Shown: positions 9,094-18,654 of the stretch, in pieces | Layout of the letters: every line of letters begins with the position of its first letter | Position numbering within the stretch: position 1 is the first letter of the stretch | Origin: Candidatus Phyllobacterium onerii | GTDB taxonomy: Bacteria > Pseudomonadota > Alphaproteobacteria > Rhizobiales > Rhizobiaceae | DNA: 64,000 nt | Direction of reading: 5' to 3' | Assembly (NCBI RefSeq): GCF_028331445.1 | Contig: NZ_JAQMHX010000012.1 | Coordinates: 1-64,000, forward strand | Made by a program: the position numbers and the translations under genes | The notes under the pieces: generated by a model | Database searches by the model: none | Told to the model about the DNA's origin: nothing | The model's input: the letters and a program-made list of their open reading frames with translations, nothing else

Positions 9094-9906
9094 ATGAACT
9101 CCTCCCGCCCAGGCCCTGTCATATTGATCGTTGCAACAGCGGTCGCCCTCTTCCTGCTGATGCCATTGATTGCCGTTATTCCGGTGTCTTTCACGCCGGC
9201 GCGCTTCCTCTCCATGCCCTCCGGCAATCTTTCCCTGCGCCACTACCAGGCGTTGATGGATAATCCCGCCTGGGGTCAAAGCATCCTGCTCAGCCTGCGC
9301 ATCGGCATCCTGTCGAGCGCGATAGCCACGGCGTTGGCAACCATGTTCGGACTCGGCATCTGGATGTTCCAGCCGCGCTTTTCGGCGCTGCTGATCGGCT
9401 TCGTTCTACTCCCCCTCGTGGTACCGCCTGTGGTTTCCGCGATGACGCTGTATTTCCTGATGACGACGCTATCGAGTTTCAACAGCTGGATCGGCTACGA
9501 CACGTGGCTGGGCGTGGCGCTCGCCCATGCCGTGATGATCACGCCTTTTGCGGTGGTGCTCATTCTCGTCGCGCTGTATCAGGTCGATCGTCGCATTGAC
9601 CTTGCCGCGCGCGGCCTCGGCGCCAATCTGGCAACACGCGCCTTCAGGATCATCATCCCCAACATCAAGTTCGGCATTGCAACCGCAGCACTGTTGTCAT
9701 TTGTGCTGTCGTGGGAGGAAATCGGCGTCACGCTCTTCATCACCAGTGTCAACGCCATTACCCTGCCGCGTCTGATGTGGATGGGACTGCGCGACAACAT
9801 CGATCCTGCTATCGCCGCGATCTCGGTCTTGCTGATCGTAATCACGGCGGTCATTCTGGCTTTCAGGATATTCATTGACCGGCGCAGGACGACAGATCCG
9901 CAATGA
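9094..9906 (+). CDS. ABC permease, PotC-like
   Basis: This is a 270-residue permease, the second half of the heterodimeric channel. Six or so membrane segments are visible, and the EAA loop reads DRRIDLAARGLGANLATRAF. The ATG at 9094 is preferred over the TTG at 9085, which overlaps the upstream gene. The stop overlaps the start of the FAD dehydrogenase gene (ATGA at 9903-9906), so the importer and the enzyme are translationally coupled. Confidence 0.9.
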   Translation: MNSSRPGPVILIVATAVALFLLMPLIAVIPVSFTPARFLSMPSGNLSLRHYQALMDNPAWGQSILLSLRIGILSSAIATALATMFGLGIWMFQPRFSALLIGFVLLPLVVPPVVSAMTLYFLMTTLSSFNSWIGYDTWLGVALAHAVMITPFAVVLILVALYQVDRRIDLAARGLGANLATRAFRIIIPNIKFGIATAALLSFVLSWEEIGVTLFITSVNAITLPRLMWMGLRDNIDPAIAAISVLLIVITAVILAFRIFIDRRRTTDPQ

Positions 9907-11267
9907 TTGCAGACAAGACCCTCAACGAACTGCGCTTGATCGTCGGCGCCAGCGGCGTGAAGACCAGTGAAACATTGAGCCTCATTCACCCCGGTTCCGA
10001 TGAACGCAATCTCGATGCCGGCGTGATGGTCGTCCCGAGGGATACCGGAGAAGTCGCGGCGGTACTGCGACTTTGCAACGAGCACCGGATTGCCGTCGTG
10101 CCACATGGCGGGCGCACCGGGCTGGTGGGTGGCGGCGTATCGGTCATCGGAGAAATCATCCTCTCCCTTGCTGCCATGAACAGGATCGAATCTCTTTCAG
10201 CAGACGGCGGAACTGCCACTGTGGGGAGCGGCCTCACATTGCAATCGCTCCAGGAAGCGGCGGCAAAGCTGGAGCTCACCACCGGCATTGATATTGCTGC
10301 ACGCGGCAGTGCCACCATCGGCGGCATGATCTCGACCAATGCCGGTGGCATGGAGGCCTTTCGCCACGGTGTCATGCGTCATCGTGTTCTTGGCCTCGAG
10401 GTGGTGCTGCCTGATGGCAGGATCATGAGCGATATGGTGCAGGTGACGAAATCCAACGAGGGTTACGACCTGAAGCAATTGTTCATCGGAGCCGAGGGCA
10501 CACTCGGCATCATAACGCGGGCGGTCATCAAGCTGGCGCCGGCGGACGAATTCACAGCGACGGCACTCGTCGCCTGCCCCTCTGCAACCGATGCGATTAC
10601 TCTGTTCCGCAAGCTCCAACGGAGTCTTGATCTCCTTCGTGGGGAGTTCATGGCACGGGACTATTTTGCGTTGGCGTCAGCAAATCTGGGCCCCGCTTCC
10701 CTCGCTGCCTTTACCGAAGCGCCAGCATATCTCATCCTGGAAATTGACGCAGCGGATCAGCAGACGGCGCAATCAGACCTTGAAGAAGCACTCGCCGAGG
10801 CGATCGAAGAAGGGCTTGTCGTCGATGCAATCCTCGCTCAAAGCGAGAAGGAGCGCACCGAAATCTGGAACATTCGTGAGGACAGCAGCGTGGTCGATCG
10901 CGTTCATCCGAACGGCTACTGGTTCGATATCTCGGTGCCATTGCAGGAACTTGAACCGTGGCTGACGCACTTCAACGAAGGCATCGCCACGCTCGGACCC
11001 GACGTCCAGGGCTTTGCGTTCGGGCATCTCGGCGATGGCAATTTGCATGTCGGCGTTGCGGGTGCGCCAGATAAGGACGCCGCCAAGGCAATCGTCTACG
11101 CCAATCTACGCGAATTAGGCGGATCGTTCTCTGCAGAGCATGGTATCGGCTTGGATAAACAGCAGGAGTTGCAGGTATTTGTCGATCCGGTGAAGCTCGC
11201 TCTCATGCGCTCGATCAAGGCCATGCTCGATCCGAACGGAATCATGAATCCGGGCAAGGTACTCTGA
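9903..11267 (+). CDS. GlcD-like FAD-binding dehydrogenase
   Basis: This is a 454-residue flavoenzyme of the D-lactate / glycolate / D-2-hydroxyglutarate dehydrogenase family. The PCMH-type FAD domain (about residues 35-215) contains PHGGRTGLVGGGVS and STNAGGMEAFRHG; the C-terminal oxidase domain carries FAFGHLGDGNLHVGV and FSAEHGIGLDKQ, whose histidines line the hydroxyacid site. The family oxidises D-2-hydroxyacids to 2-oxoacids. Being last in the ABC operon with a four-base overlap, it probably oxidises a hydroxyacid derived from the imported compound. No GlcE or GlcF partner is present, so it likely works alone with a quinone or other acceptor. Confidence 0.87.
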   Translation: MIADKTLNELRLIVGASGVKTSETLSLIHPGSDERNLDAGVMVVPRDTGEVAAVLRLCNEHRIAVVPHGGRTGLVGGGVSVIGEIILSLAAMNRIESLSADGGTATVGSGLTLQSLQEAAAKLELTTGIDIAARGSATIGGMISTNAGGMEAFRHGVMRHRVLGLEVVLPDGRIMSDMVQVTKSNEGYDLKQLFIGAEGTLGIITRAVIKLAPADEFTATALVACPSATDAITLFRKLQRSLDLLRGEFMARDYFALASANLGPASLAAFTEAPAYLILEIDAADQQTAQSDLEEALAEAIEEGLVVDAILAQSEKERTEIWNIREDSSVVDRVHPNGYWFDISVPLQELEPWLTHFNEGIATLGPDVQGFAFGHLGDGNLHVGVAGAPDKDAAKAIVYANLRELGGSFSAEHGIGLDKQQELQVFVDPVKLALMRSIKAMLDPNGIMNPGKVL

Positions 11268-11278
11268 ATTGGACAGCT

Positions 11279-12730
11279 CTACGCCTGATGCCCGCTGATG
11301 TCAGAGCCAGCGGTGGGCGAGAAGCGCCTGTTCCAGATCGTCGCGGTGAGCGAGATTGCCGTGACGACGAGAAACGCCGCGGAAAAGTCGCCAAGCTTGG
11401 GGTCCGTGTGATCTTGCACAAGCATCGAGGTGCTCAGAGCCAGTGCGCCGACACAGATGCCGAGCGAAAGCATCAACTGCTGGAAGGTCGTATAGAAACT
11501 TGTTGCCGAACTCATCCGCTCCCGATCGATCTGGTCGTAAGCGACGATGTTGTAGGCTGTGAACTGGAACGACATGAAGAACCCGCAAAAGAACAGGATC
11601 GCGAAGATAAGCCAGATTGGCCAATCCGGACGGAAGAACGCACAGAGCGCGTAGCCAAGCGTTGAAATCCAGCCAATGACTGTCAGGCTGTTGCGAAAGC
11701 CGTATCGTTTGAGTATTTTGCCGGCCGTCGCCTTCATCAGCATCGATCCAAGCGCCGTTGCAATCACGATGCCGCCGGCTGAAGCTGCTGAGAGGCCGAA
11801 CTGCAGTTGCAACATCAGGGGCAACAGAAATGGTTGTGCACCTTGGGTAATGCGGGTCAGCGAACCAGCCATGACCGACTCCTTGAAACTCGGAACCCGC
11901 ATTAGGGAAAAATCGAGGATCGGCGACGGGTGATTGCGCGCATGGCGCAGGTAAGCGGCACCGAACACAAGTCCGATGGCAATGAGAAGAATGGACGTCC
12001 CCGCCTCGCCGCTTCGACTGGACATTTCAAATCCGAACAGCAGCGAACCGAGCGACACGCCGGAAAGAAACAGTCCGAAGCTATCGAACTTGCCCTTCGA
12101 TTCACCCTTGAATTCCTCAATGTATATCGAAACCAGGATGAAGCCGAGAACGCCGATCGGAACGTTGATATAGAATATCCAGCGCCAATCGAGATAGGTG
12201 ACGATCAAGCCGCCAACCGGCGGTCCGAGTATCGGGCCTATAAGCGCGGGCACAAGCAGCCATGACATGGCCGCAACAAAGTCCTTGCGCTGGACGCTGC
12301 GCATGAGGACGAGACGCCCGACCGGCATCATCATGGCGCCGCCAAGCCCCTGGATGAGCCGGGCAAATACCAGAAAAGTCAGGTTCGGCGCTTGGGCACA
12401 GAGTATCGACCCGAGCGTGAATACTGCGATCGCGGTTCGAAAAACCGTGCGGGATCCAAACCGGTCTGCTACCCGGCCGCTAGCAGGAATAAAGATCGCC
12501 AGGCTCAGGAGATACGATGTCAGCGCGATACTCATCGATGGCGGGCTGACGCCGAAATCGCGCGCCATTGTCGGCAGCGCGGTCGCAAGGACTGTTGCGT
12601 CGAGTTGCTCCATGAACATGGCGCTGGCGATAATCAGTGCGATTAGGCGAAAATTTGGAGCGGGTTTTAGAGTCGCCCCAATGGGAGCGCTCGGCTGGCC
12701 GGTAGCGACCTGACGAGTCTGGTCTGACAT
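11279..12730 (-). CDS. MFS transporter, DHA2 (EmrB/QacA) family
   Basis: This is a 483-residue exporter with about 14 hydrophobic segments. Family motifs include LDATVLATALPTMARDF in helix 1, GRVADRFGSRTVF in loop 2-3 and LIQGLGGAMMMPVGRLVLM in helix 5. DHA2 pumps expel drugs or metabolites using the proton gradient. The start at 12730 (MSDQTRQ) has GAGAG upstream; an in-frame extension to 12793 looks less likely. It is a paralogue of the MFS protein at 18655, and the two flank the flavoprotein/ABC operon. It converges on the GlcD-like gene with 11 bases between stops. Confidence 0.88.
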   Translation of the reverse strand: MSDQTRQVATGQPSAPIGATLKPAPNFRLIALIIASAMFMEQLDATVLATALPTMARDFGVSPPSMSIALTSYLLSLAIFIPASGRVADRFGSRTVFRTAIAVFTLGSILCAQAPNLTFLVFARLIQGLGGAMMMPVGRLVLMRSVQRKDFVAAMSWLLVPALIGPILGPPVGGLIVTYLDWRWIFYINVPIGVLGFILVSIYIEEFKGESKGKFDSFGLFLSGVSLGSLLFGFEMSSRSGEAGTSILLIAIGLVFGAAYLRHARNHPSPILDFSLMRVPSFKESVMAGSLTRITQGAQPFLLPLMLQLQFGLSAASAGGIVIATALGSMLMKATAGKILKRYGFRNSLTVIGWISTLGYALCAFFRPDWPIWLIFAILFFCGFFMSFQFTAYNIVAYDQIDRERMSSATSFYTTFQQLMLSLGICVGALALSTSMLVQDHTDPKLGDFSAAFLVVTAISLTATIWNRRFSPTAGSDISGHQA

Positions 12731-13121
12731 CGCTGAAATAGCTCTCGATGGCACGGTTGGATCGAGATGGAGGCAACCGTGGATAGTAAGCACTAGTGGC
12801 TTGGATGAGCGGGATATAATCCTCGACGCTGGCTATGGCCATATGTCTTTTCGCTTTTCTGCGCGGCGCGACAAAAAAGCCTCAGGTTGAACCAAGCTCG
12901 TCGCCACAACCCCGGAGTCCTCCAATTCACGGGAAATTTCGCGTACGGATCTTTTCTGGTCTCTCATTTTAATCGGTCCCGGTGCCGGCAGGACGATAAT
13001 TTTCAAAAAACTACCATCTCCAAAATAATATGCCTCTCCATACACTACCGATTCAGTAGAGTATTGGTGTCAGGCGGACATCTGAGCTCTGCCGACACTT
13101 TTTGATCAATGGGAGCGCACA
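12731..13121. other. Intergenic region between divergent MFS and redoxin genes
   Basis: These 391 bases hold the divergent promoters. I see no convincing gene; short open frames lack ribosome sites. A partial dyad around 13037-13059 (CACTACCGATTCAGTAGAGT) could be a regulator site for the redoxin operon, but the symmetry is imperfect. Confidence 0.4.
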
Positions 13122-13709
13122 ATGCCTAAGACAGAATCAAACGCCATTACGCTCGGCACAAAAGCCGCTGACTTCATTTTGCCGGATGCGGCCGGCAGGC
13201 TCTACGAGCTTTCGAGCTTCTCCGAAAAGCCCGCTCTGCTCGTCGCGTTCATCTCCAACCGTTGTCCGTTCGTTGTGTTGCTGCGCGAAGCGCTGGCACA
13301 GTTTGCGCTCGAATATGCGCCGAAGGGATTGCAGATCGTTGCCATCAACAGCAATGACGCGAAGGCACATCCGGAAGAAACGCTTGCACGTATCGGCGAG
13401 GAAGTCACCAACTTCGGCTATTCATTTCCATATCTGAAGGACGAGTCACAGACCGTCGCCAGGGCCTATAGAGCCGCATGCACGCCCGATCTGTTTCTCT
13501 TCGATGCTGAGCGCCGCCTCGCCTATCACGGCCAGTTCGACGATGCGCGTCCCGGCAATGGCAAGCCAGTAACGGGCGCGGACATCAGAGCTGCGGTCGA
13601 TGCTGTCCTTCTTGGCCAGAAGCCATCTGACAAGCAGGTCGCATCCATTGGTTGCAACATCAAATGGCTGGAAGGCAGTGAGCCGTCCTCCCTTTCCCAC
13701 GCTGCCTGA
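13122..13709 (+). CDS. Redoxin / thioredoxin-like protein
   Basis: This is a 195-residue cytoplasmic protein of the AhpC/TSA-redoxin type. After a short N-terminus it reads GTKAADFILPDAAGRLYELSSF, then LLVAFISNRCPFVVLL. The active-site region has a single Cys followed by Pro (NRCPF) in place of the CXXC of thioredoxins, as in the broad thioredoxin-like group of peroxiredoxin-type proteins. Further cysteines are in YRAACTPDLF and IGCNIKW, the latter a common C-terminal motif of this subgroup. It is first in the putative operon with the AprA-like flavoprotein, so it may handle thiol or peroxide chemistry there. The exact reaction is unknown. Confidence 0.83.
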   Translation: MPKTESNAITLGTKAADFILPDAAGRLYELSSFSEKPALLVAFISNRCPFVVLLREALAQFALEYAPKGLQIVAINSNDAKAHPEETLARIGEEVTNFGYSFPYLKDESQTVARAYRAACTPDLFLFDAERRLAYHGQFDDARPGNGKPVTGADIRAAVDAVLLGQKPSDKQVASIGCNIKWLEGSEPSSLSHAA

Positions 13710-13773
13710 GAATTTCCGAAACAAGCGTCAGGCCCGGCAAGGGTTTGACGTTCGGTCGACTACCGGAGAACGC

Positions 13774-15408
13774 ATGTCATCATCTTATCAGGTAAAATCC
13801 ACCATCAACGATCCGCTGCATTTGCAAGCGGATGTGCTGGTGCTTGGCGGTGGTCCTTCCGGCGCATGGGCAGCGCTGGCCGCTGCAGAAGATGGAGCTC
13901 GTGTAGTCCTCGCTGACAAGGGGTACCTTGGCACGAGCGGCGCCACAGCTCCGTCCAACACCGGAACCTGGTGCGTACCGCCGGGCGAAAATCGTGGCCA
14001 GGCTGTCGAGCGGCGCTGGCAGCGCACCGGCGGGCTTGCCGATCAGCGCTGGATGCTGCGCTGCGTCGATCAGGCTTACGAAAATCTGGTGAAGCTTTCC
14101 GAGTGGGGCTACCTGTTTCCGCACGAAGATGACGGCCAGCTTTACATCGCTAACCTTCGCGGTCCCGACTACATGCGTTTCATGCGACGGCGGGTACTGA
14201 AGGCCGGTATCACCGTGCTTGACCACCACCCTGCCCTTGAACTTTTGTCGAATGGCGATGCAATCACAGGCGCTTCCGGCGTTGACCGGCAGCGCAACCG
14301 CGACTGGAGTGTCGAGGCGAAAGCCGTTGTGCTCGCAACCGGCGGATGTGCCTTTCACGAGCGTATCCTCGGTGCAACCGGCCTCACAGGTGATGGTTAT
14401 CTGATGGCTGCGGAAGCCGGGGCGCATCTTTCCGGCATGGAGTTCACCGGGAAGTACACGCTTGCCCCCTATGAAACGTCGCTCAACAAAGGCCTGCCCT
14501 ACAGGTGGGCCACGTTCTACCGCGAGGATGGATCACCCCTCCTCGACGCCAACGGTGAACAGGTTTCCAACGGCATTGGCGAGCGCGAAAAGGATATTGC
14601 GAAGGCGCTGATAGCGGGCCCGGTTTTTGCCCGTCTCGACCATGCCGAGCCCGCCTTGCAGGATTGGCTGCGTCGCGGCCAGCCCAATTGCTTCGTGCCA
14701 CATGACCGTGCGGGCATCGATCCGTTCAAAGACTTGTTCCGCATCACACTGCGCGCCGAAGGCACGGTACGAGGCACCGGCGGCATCATGCTCGCGACCG
14801 CCGATTGCGGCACGGGCGTTCCCGGGCTCTACGTCGCCGGCGACGCCGCCAGCCGCGAGAACATGACAGGTGCGGTGTCGGGCGGCGGCGCGGTCAATTC
14901 GTCCTGGGCTATCGCCAGCGGCTGGTGGTCAGGCAAAGGCGCTTCGACCCACGCGCGTAAATCAGCACGGAAAGCTTTCCGTTCCATGTCGAAACCCCTT
15001 GGCGAAGCGGGACTGCGACCGGCTGGAAACGCTCGAGCGGACCTGCACCCCGCCGAAATCATGGAAGCTGTTCGCGCCGAAGTCATTCCGCTCGAAAAGA
15101 ATTATTTTCGCGACGGTACAACCTTGCACACCAGCAGCGAGCGGCTGGAGAGCCTGTGGAATGATGTCCGTCAGCACCTTCACGCAGAAGGTGTGGAACG
15201 CGTGCGCAGTCGCGAAACCGCATCGATCACCGCTTCGGCGCGCTGGTCGCTGGCGTCCGCACTTGCCCGCAATGAAAGCCGCGGCATGCACCGGCGGGCA
15301 GACCGTCCCGGTAATGATCCGGCATTTGCCCGGCGCATCCTCGTCAGCGGGGTTGATGCGATCAGCATTGGCGAAGCGCAAATCAGTCGCGAGGGCATCG
15401 CGTCATGA
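13774..15408 (+). CDS. AprA/FrdA-like FAD-dependent oxidoreductase
   Basis: This is a 544-residue flavoprotein of the succinate dehydrogenase / fumarate reductase / APS reductase alpha superfamily. GGGPSG (residues 25-30) is the dinucleotide site, LADKGYLGTSGATAPSNTG is the FAD-contacting loop, and GLYVAGDAASRENMTGAVSGGGAVN is the C-terminal FAD motif given here only by its first and last parts: GLYVAGDAAS and GAVSGGGAVN. CysGly-rich ATGGCAFHERI follows the Rossmann region. The start at 13774 has GGAG upstream; longer in-frame readings overlap the redoxin gene. The next gene, overlapping by ATGA, encodes a two-cluster ferredoxin, the same arrangement as AprAB. No diagnostic APS-site residues could be confirmed, so the substrate is open. 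Confidence 0.85.
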   Translation: MSSSYQVKSTINDPLHLQADVLVLGGGPSGAWAALAAAEDGARVVLADKGYLGTSGATAPSNTGTWCVPPGENRGQAVERRWQRTGGLADQRWMLRCVDQAYENLVKLSEWGYLFPHEDDGQLYIANLRGPDYMRFMRRRVLKAGITVLDHHPALELLSNGDAITGASGVDRQRNRDWSVEAKAVVLATGGCAFHERILGATGLTGDGYLMAAEAGAHLSGMEFTGKYTLAPYETSLNKGLPYRWATFYREDGSPLLDANGEQVSNGIGEREKDIAKALIAGPVFARLDHAEPALQDWLRRGQPNCFVPHDRAGIDPFKDLFRITLRAEGTVRGTGGIMLATADCGTGVPGLYVAGDAASRENMTGAVSGGGAVNSSWAIASGWWSGKGASTHARKSARKAFRSMSKPLGEAGLRPAGNARADLHPAEIMEAVRAEVIPLEKNYFRDGTTLHTSSERLESLWNDVRQHLHAEGVERVRSRETASITASARWSLASALARNESRGMHRRADRPGNDPAFARRILVSGVDAISIGEAQISREGIAS

Positions 15409-15734
15409 TTGAGATTGTCTCCGCAAGCCGTTGTATTGAATGCGATATCTGCGTCAAGGTTTGCCCCGCGAATGTATTCGATGCGGTGCCGGATTCGGCG
15501 CCCATCATAGCGCGCCAAGATGATTGCCAGACCTGCTACCTCTGCGAAATCTATTGTCCCGTCGATGCGCTCTACGTCGCGCATCGTGCGGAAGGCCACT
15601 TTCCAATCACAGAAGCCGAGGTCGAGGAACGCAATCTGTTTGGCAGTTATGCGCGCGCGCTCGGCTGGAAACGCGGCAAGGCGGGCGGAACCGAACATGA
15701 CCCGACCCATCGCATTCGCGTCGCGGCAGTTTGA
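15405..15734 (+). CDS. AprB-like ferredoxin with two [4Fe-4S] clusters
   Basis: This is a 109-residue iron-sulfur protein. Two CXXCXXCXXXCP motifs are visible: C10, C13, C16, C20 (CIECDICVKVCP) and C41, C44, C47, C51 (CQTCYLCEIYCP). The 55-residue C-terminal tail is basic and may wrap around the flavoprotein partner, as the tail of AprB does. It overlaps the flavoprotein gene by four bases, and the two are almost certainly a complex in which this subunit carries electrons to or from FAD. The external electron partner is unknown. Confidence 0.9.
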   Translation: MIEIVSASRCIECDICVKVCPANVFDAVPDSAPIIARQDDCQTCYLCEIYCPVDALYVAHRAEGHFPITEAEVEERNLFGSYARALGWKRGKAGGTEHDPTHRIRVAAV

Positions 15735-15746
15735 AGGAGAATGCAG

Positions 15747-16583
15747 ATGGACAGAATTGTCGTCTCGGGTATCAGAAAAACCTTCCAGCTCAAGCCGGGT
15801 CAATATGTGACAGTCGACGGTGAAGAGACCGATCGCGTCACCGTCCTCGATGGCGTCGATCTGAACATCCGCAAGGGCGAGTTCATCACGCTGGTTGGTC
15901 CAAGCGGCAGCGGCAAATCCGTGCTGCTCGATATCATCGGCGGATTGACGCAGGCGAGCAAGGGCATCGTGCAACTGGACGGTACCACCATCACCAGGCC
16001 GGATCCCAAGACCGGTTATGTGTTCCAGCAATATGCGCTCTTCCCTTGGCGCACCGCCCTGTCGAACATCGAATATGCACTGGAAGTCCGCGGGGTGCCA
16101 AAGCGCGAACGCGGCGACCGCGCGCGATATTTCCTTGCTCTGTTCGGACTGTCCGGTTTCGAGGATCGCTATCCCAATCAGCTTTCCGGTGGAATGCAGC
16201 AGCGTGTGGCTATCGCCCGCGCCTTGGCGAGCAATCCCGAAGTGCTATTGATGGATGAACCATTCGCGGCGCTCGATGCGCAGACGCGTGAAATCCTGCA
16301 GAGCGAACTCCTGAAGATCTGGGAGAAGATCAACACGACTGTGATCTTCGTCACGCACTCCATCGACGAGGCGATTTATCTCGCCGACCGCATCGTTGTG
16401 ATGACCGCTCGTCCCGGCACGGTGAAGGAGATCATCGATATCGATCTGCCGCGCCCGCGCGATGGCGACATTCGGTCCAGCACTGAATTCAACGCACATC
16501 GCGCCCGCGTTTGGGAAGCACTGCGTGATGAAGTCAACAAGGCGCAAAAGGATTGGGCGTTGTCGCCTGCCTACGCCAACTAA
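15747..16583 (+). CDS. ABC importer ATPase, SsuB/TauB-like
   Basis: This is a 278-residue ATPase. Walker A GPSGSGKS is at residues 51-58, the Q-loop is in YVFQQYALFPWRTA, the signature is LSGGMQQRVAIARAL, Walker B is VLLMDEPFAALD, and FVTHSIDEAIYLADRI is characteristic of the nitrate/sulfonate/taurine group. An insertion (residues 18-30) precedes the first strand. The ATG at 15747 is seven bases after AGGAG; the ATG at 15741 is too close. It is encoded 12 bases after the ferredoxin gene, inside the same operon. Confidence 0.9.
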   Translation: MDRIVVSGIRKTFQLKPGQYVTVDGEETDRVTVLDGVDLNIRKGEFITLVGPSGSGKSVLLDIIGGLTQASKGIVQLDGTTITRPDPKTGYVFQQYALFPWRTALSNIEYALEVRGVPKRERGDRARYFLALFGLSGFEDRYPNQLSGGMQQRVAIARALASNPEVLLMDEPFAALDAQTREILQSELLKIWEKINTTVIFVTHSIDEAIYLADRIVVMTARPGTVKEIIDIDLPRPRDGDIRSSTEFNAHRARVWEALRDEVNKAQKDWALSPAYAN

Positions 16584-16601
16584 AGATCCAGGGAACGGAA
16601 C

Positions 16602-17468
16602 ATGGCCTATATCAGCGAAAAACCAGGCATCGGCATCAGGTTGCCATCAATAGCAGCGCGCGGTGCTGCCCGGCCTACGCGAAAGCACAAGACGGCGCGC
16701 GGGGACGGCACCTTCAGCTATGGTCTGCCCCTGCTCATCCTGTTTTTCCTGCTGTGGGAAATCGCACCGCGTCTCGGCTGGCTCAATCCGATCTTCTTCC
16801 CGCCGCTCAGCGATGTCTGCCGCTCATGGATCGGCTTGGCAGAAAGCGGCGTCCTCGCCAAGCATATCGGCATCAGCCTGCAGCGGGCAGCGATCGGCTT
16901 TGGATTGGCGACGATCGTTGCCGTTCCGCTCGGGTTCCTGATGGGGCGTTACTCGCTTTTCGAAAAGATCTCCGATCTGCTGGTTCAAACTCTCCGCAAC
17001 ACATCGCAGTTTGCCTTGCTGCCGGTCTTCATTCTGCTCCTCGGCATAGGCGAAGCGTCCAAGATTGCGATCACCTTCTATTCGTCAGTGTTCTTCCTGC
17101 TGGTGAACACGATCAGCGGCGTCAAGGCAGTCGATCCCCTTCTGTTGAAAGCGGCGCGCTCGATGGGAACATCGGATGTCGACCTGTTCCGCAAAGTCAT
17201 CCTCCCCGCGAGCATTCCCTCCATCGTTGCGGGAGCGCGTCTCGCGGTGAAATCATCCATCTTCGCGGTTATCGGCGCCGAAATGCTCGCTGCCAAATCT
17301 GGCCTCGGTTACCTCATCCAGCAGTCGCAGCTGATGATGGAAACCGGCGATATGTATGCCGGCATTCTGACGATGACACTCATCGGGTTGATCGTGAATT
17401 ATCTGCTGGTCTGGTTTGAGCGTTGGGCGACCTCGTGGAAGGGTCAATCCGACACCTCACCTCACTAA
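16602..17468 (+). CDS. ABC permease, SsuC/TauC-like
   Basis: This is a 288-residue permease with a basic N-terminal tail (to about residue 38) and about six hydrophobic segments. LLKAARSMGTSDVDLFRKVI is the EAA loop contacting the ATPase, and FFPPLSDVCRSWIGL is typical of the sulfonate/taurine group. It forms the homodimeric channel for the ATPase upstream and the binding protein downstream. Confidence 0.9.
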   Translation: MAYISEKPGIGIRLPSIAARGAARPTRKHKTARGDGTFSYGLPLLILFFLLWEIAPRLGWLNPIFFPPLSDVCRSWIGLAESGVLAKHIGISLQRAAIGFGLATIVAVPLGFLMGRYSLFEKISDLLVQTLRNTSQFALLPVFILLLGIGEASKIAITFYSSVFFLLVNTISGVKAVDPLLLKAARSMGTSDVDLFRKVILPASIPSIVAGARLAVKSSIFAVIGAEMLAAKSGLGYLIQQSQLMMETGDMYAGILTMTLIGLIVNYLLVWFERWATSWKGQSDTSPH

Positions 17469-17510
17469 GAATTTTCACTTTCTGCAAAACGCCAACGAAG
17501 GAACCATATT

Positions 17511-18539
17511 ATGACGATTTCAAACAACGGCGTTTTGCGCCGGACCCTGATAAAGGCTGTCGCCGCCTCACTACTCGGTTTGACGAGCCTCGCCCTGCCC
17601 GCCGTCGCACAGGAAAAGCCGGATGTGATTCGCATCGGCAGTACCGCACCTGGCCATCTGAAATTCATTCTGGCCCAGCATGATGGCTGGCTGGAAAAGG
17701 AATTTGCCAAGGATGGTATCAAGGTCGAACTTGTGACCTTCACCGGGGGTGGTTCCGAGGCGACCACGGCCCTCGCCACTGGCGCTATCGAGGTCACCTA
17801 TACCGGCAACAACCCTGCCCTGCGCGTCGCCGCATCGGGTGCGGATGTCAAACTGATCGGTATTTCCAGTTTCGTGAAAACAGGCGGCTCGGCCATCATC
17901 GTTCCGACGAACTCGCCGTTGAAAACCGTCGCCGACTTGAAGGGCAAGAAGGTTGCATATCTCGCCGGCACAGTGCGTCACTCGAATTTCAGCAAGGCGC
18001 TGAAAGCTGCCGGCTTGAAAACCGACGACGTGGAATCGCTCAATCTGCCATTCGAGGCGTCAGGCCCTGCACTGCTGCGTGGTGATATCGACGCGATCGT
18101 GGAGACAGACAGCACGGCGGCAAAACTCGTCGATACCGGCCAGGCACGTATTCTTCTCGATGGATCGGAGCACCCCGAATGGGCCGTGCCGAACGTCATT
18201 TCAGTCAATGGCGCCTTTGCGGAGAAATATCCCGATCTGGTCAAACGCCTGCTGAAGGTCGATATCCAGATTTCGCGCTGGGCTGACGCACACCCGGAAG
18301 ACACGATCAAGATATTTGTCGACGAGACCAAGTCCTCGGAAAAATCGGTTCGCAAGACCTATAAGGATGGTGTGTTCTATCAGGACCCGAAGATCACCGA
18401 CGAAGCGCTCAATTCGCTCAAGGAAGAAGAGAAGTTCATGGCAGAGGCAAAGCTTCTGAAAGGAACGATCGATTACAGCAAATGGGTCGATACCAGCTAT
18501 CTCGATGCTGCCTACAAGGAACTCGACGCCAATCAATAA
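17511..18539 (+). CDS. ABC periplasmic binding protein, SsuA/TauA-like
   Basis: This is a 342-residue solute-binding protein (NMT1/SsuA group) with a signal peptide ending near LPAVAQ (residue 30). The mature start DVIRIGSTAPGHLKFILAQ and the segment TFTGGGSEATTALATGAIEVTY are the ligand-cleft signatures of the aliphatic sulfonate/nitrate group. Members bind sulfonates, taurine, nitrate or pyrimidine precursors, so the ligand here is probably an organosulfur or similar anion. That is inferred from the family, not read directly. Confidence 0.88.
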   Translation: MTISNNGVLRRTLIKAVAASLLGLTSLALPAVAQEKPDVIRIGSTAPGHLKFILAQHDGWLEKEFAKDGIKVELVTFTGGGSEATTALATGAIEVTYTGNNPALRVAASGADVKLIGISSFVKTGGSAIIVPTNSPLKTVADLKGKKVAYLAGTVRHSNFSKALKAAGLKTDDVESLNLPFEASGPALLRGDIDAIVETDSTAAKLVDTGQARILLDGSEHPEWAVPNVISVNGAFAEKYPDLVKRLLKVDIQISRWADAHPEDTIKIFVDETKSSEKSVRKTYKDGVFYQDPKITDEALNSLKEEEKFMAEAKLLKGTIDYSKWVDTSYLDAAYKELDANQ

Positions 18540-18654
18540 TCCGCGAGCCACGTTGACAAATCCGGTTGCCGGGCCTGAATTGCGGGCCCGGCACTTTGAT
18601 TTTTGGCTGCGCAGCGTCGTGGCCATCCCGCATGAAATGCACTGAGGTTTTGAA

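Noticed and set aside
16553-17419. 288-codon open frame overlapping the SsuC-like permease
   Set aside because: Same strand, other frame; basic and low in hydrophobic segments, while the permease reading is clear.
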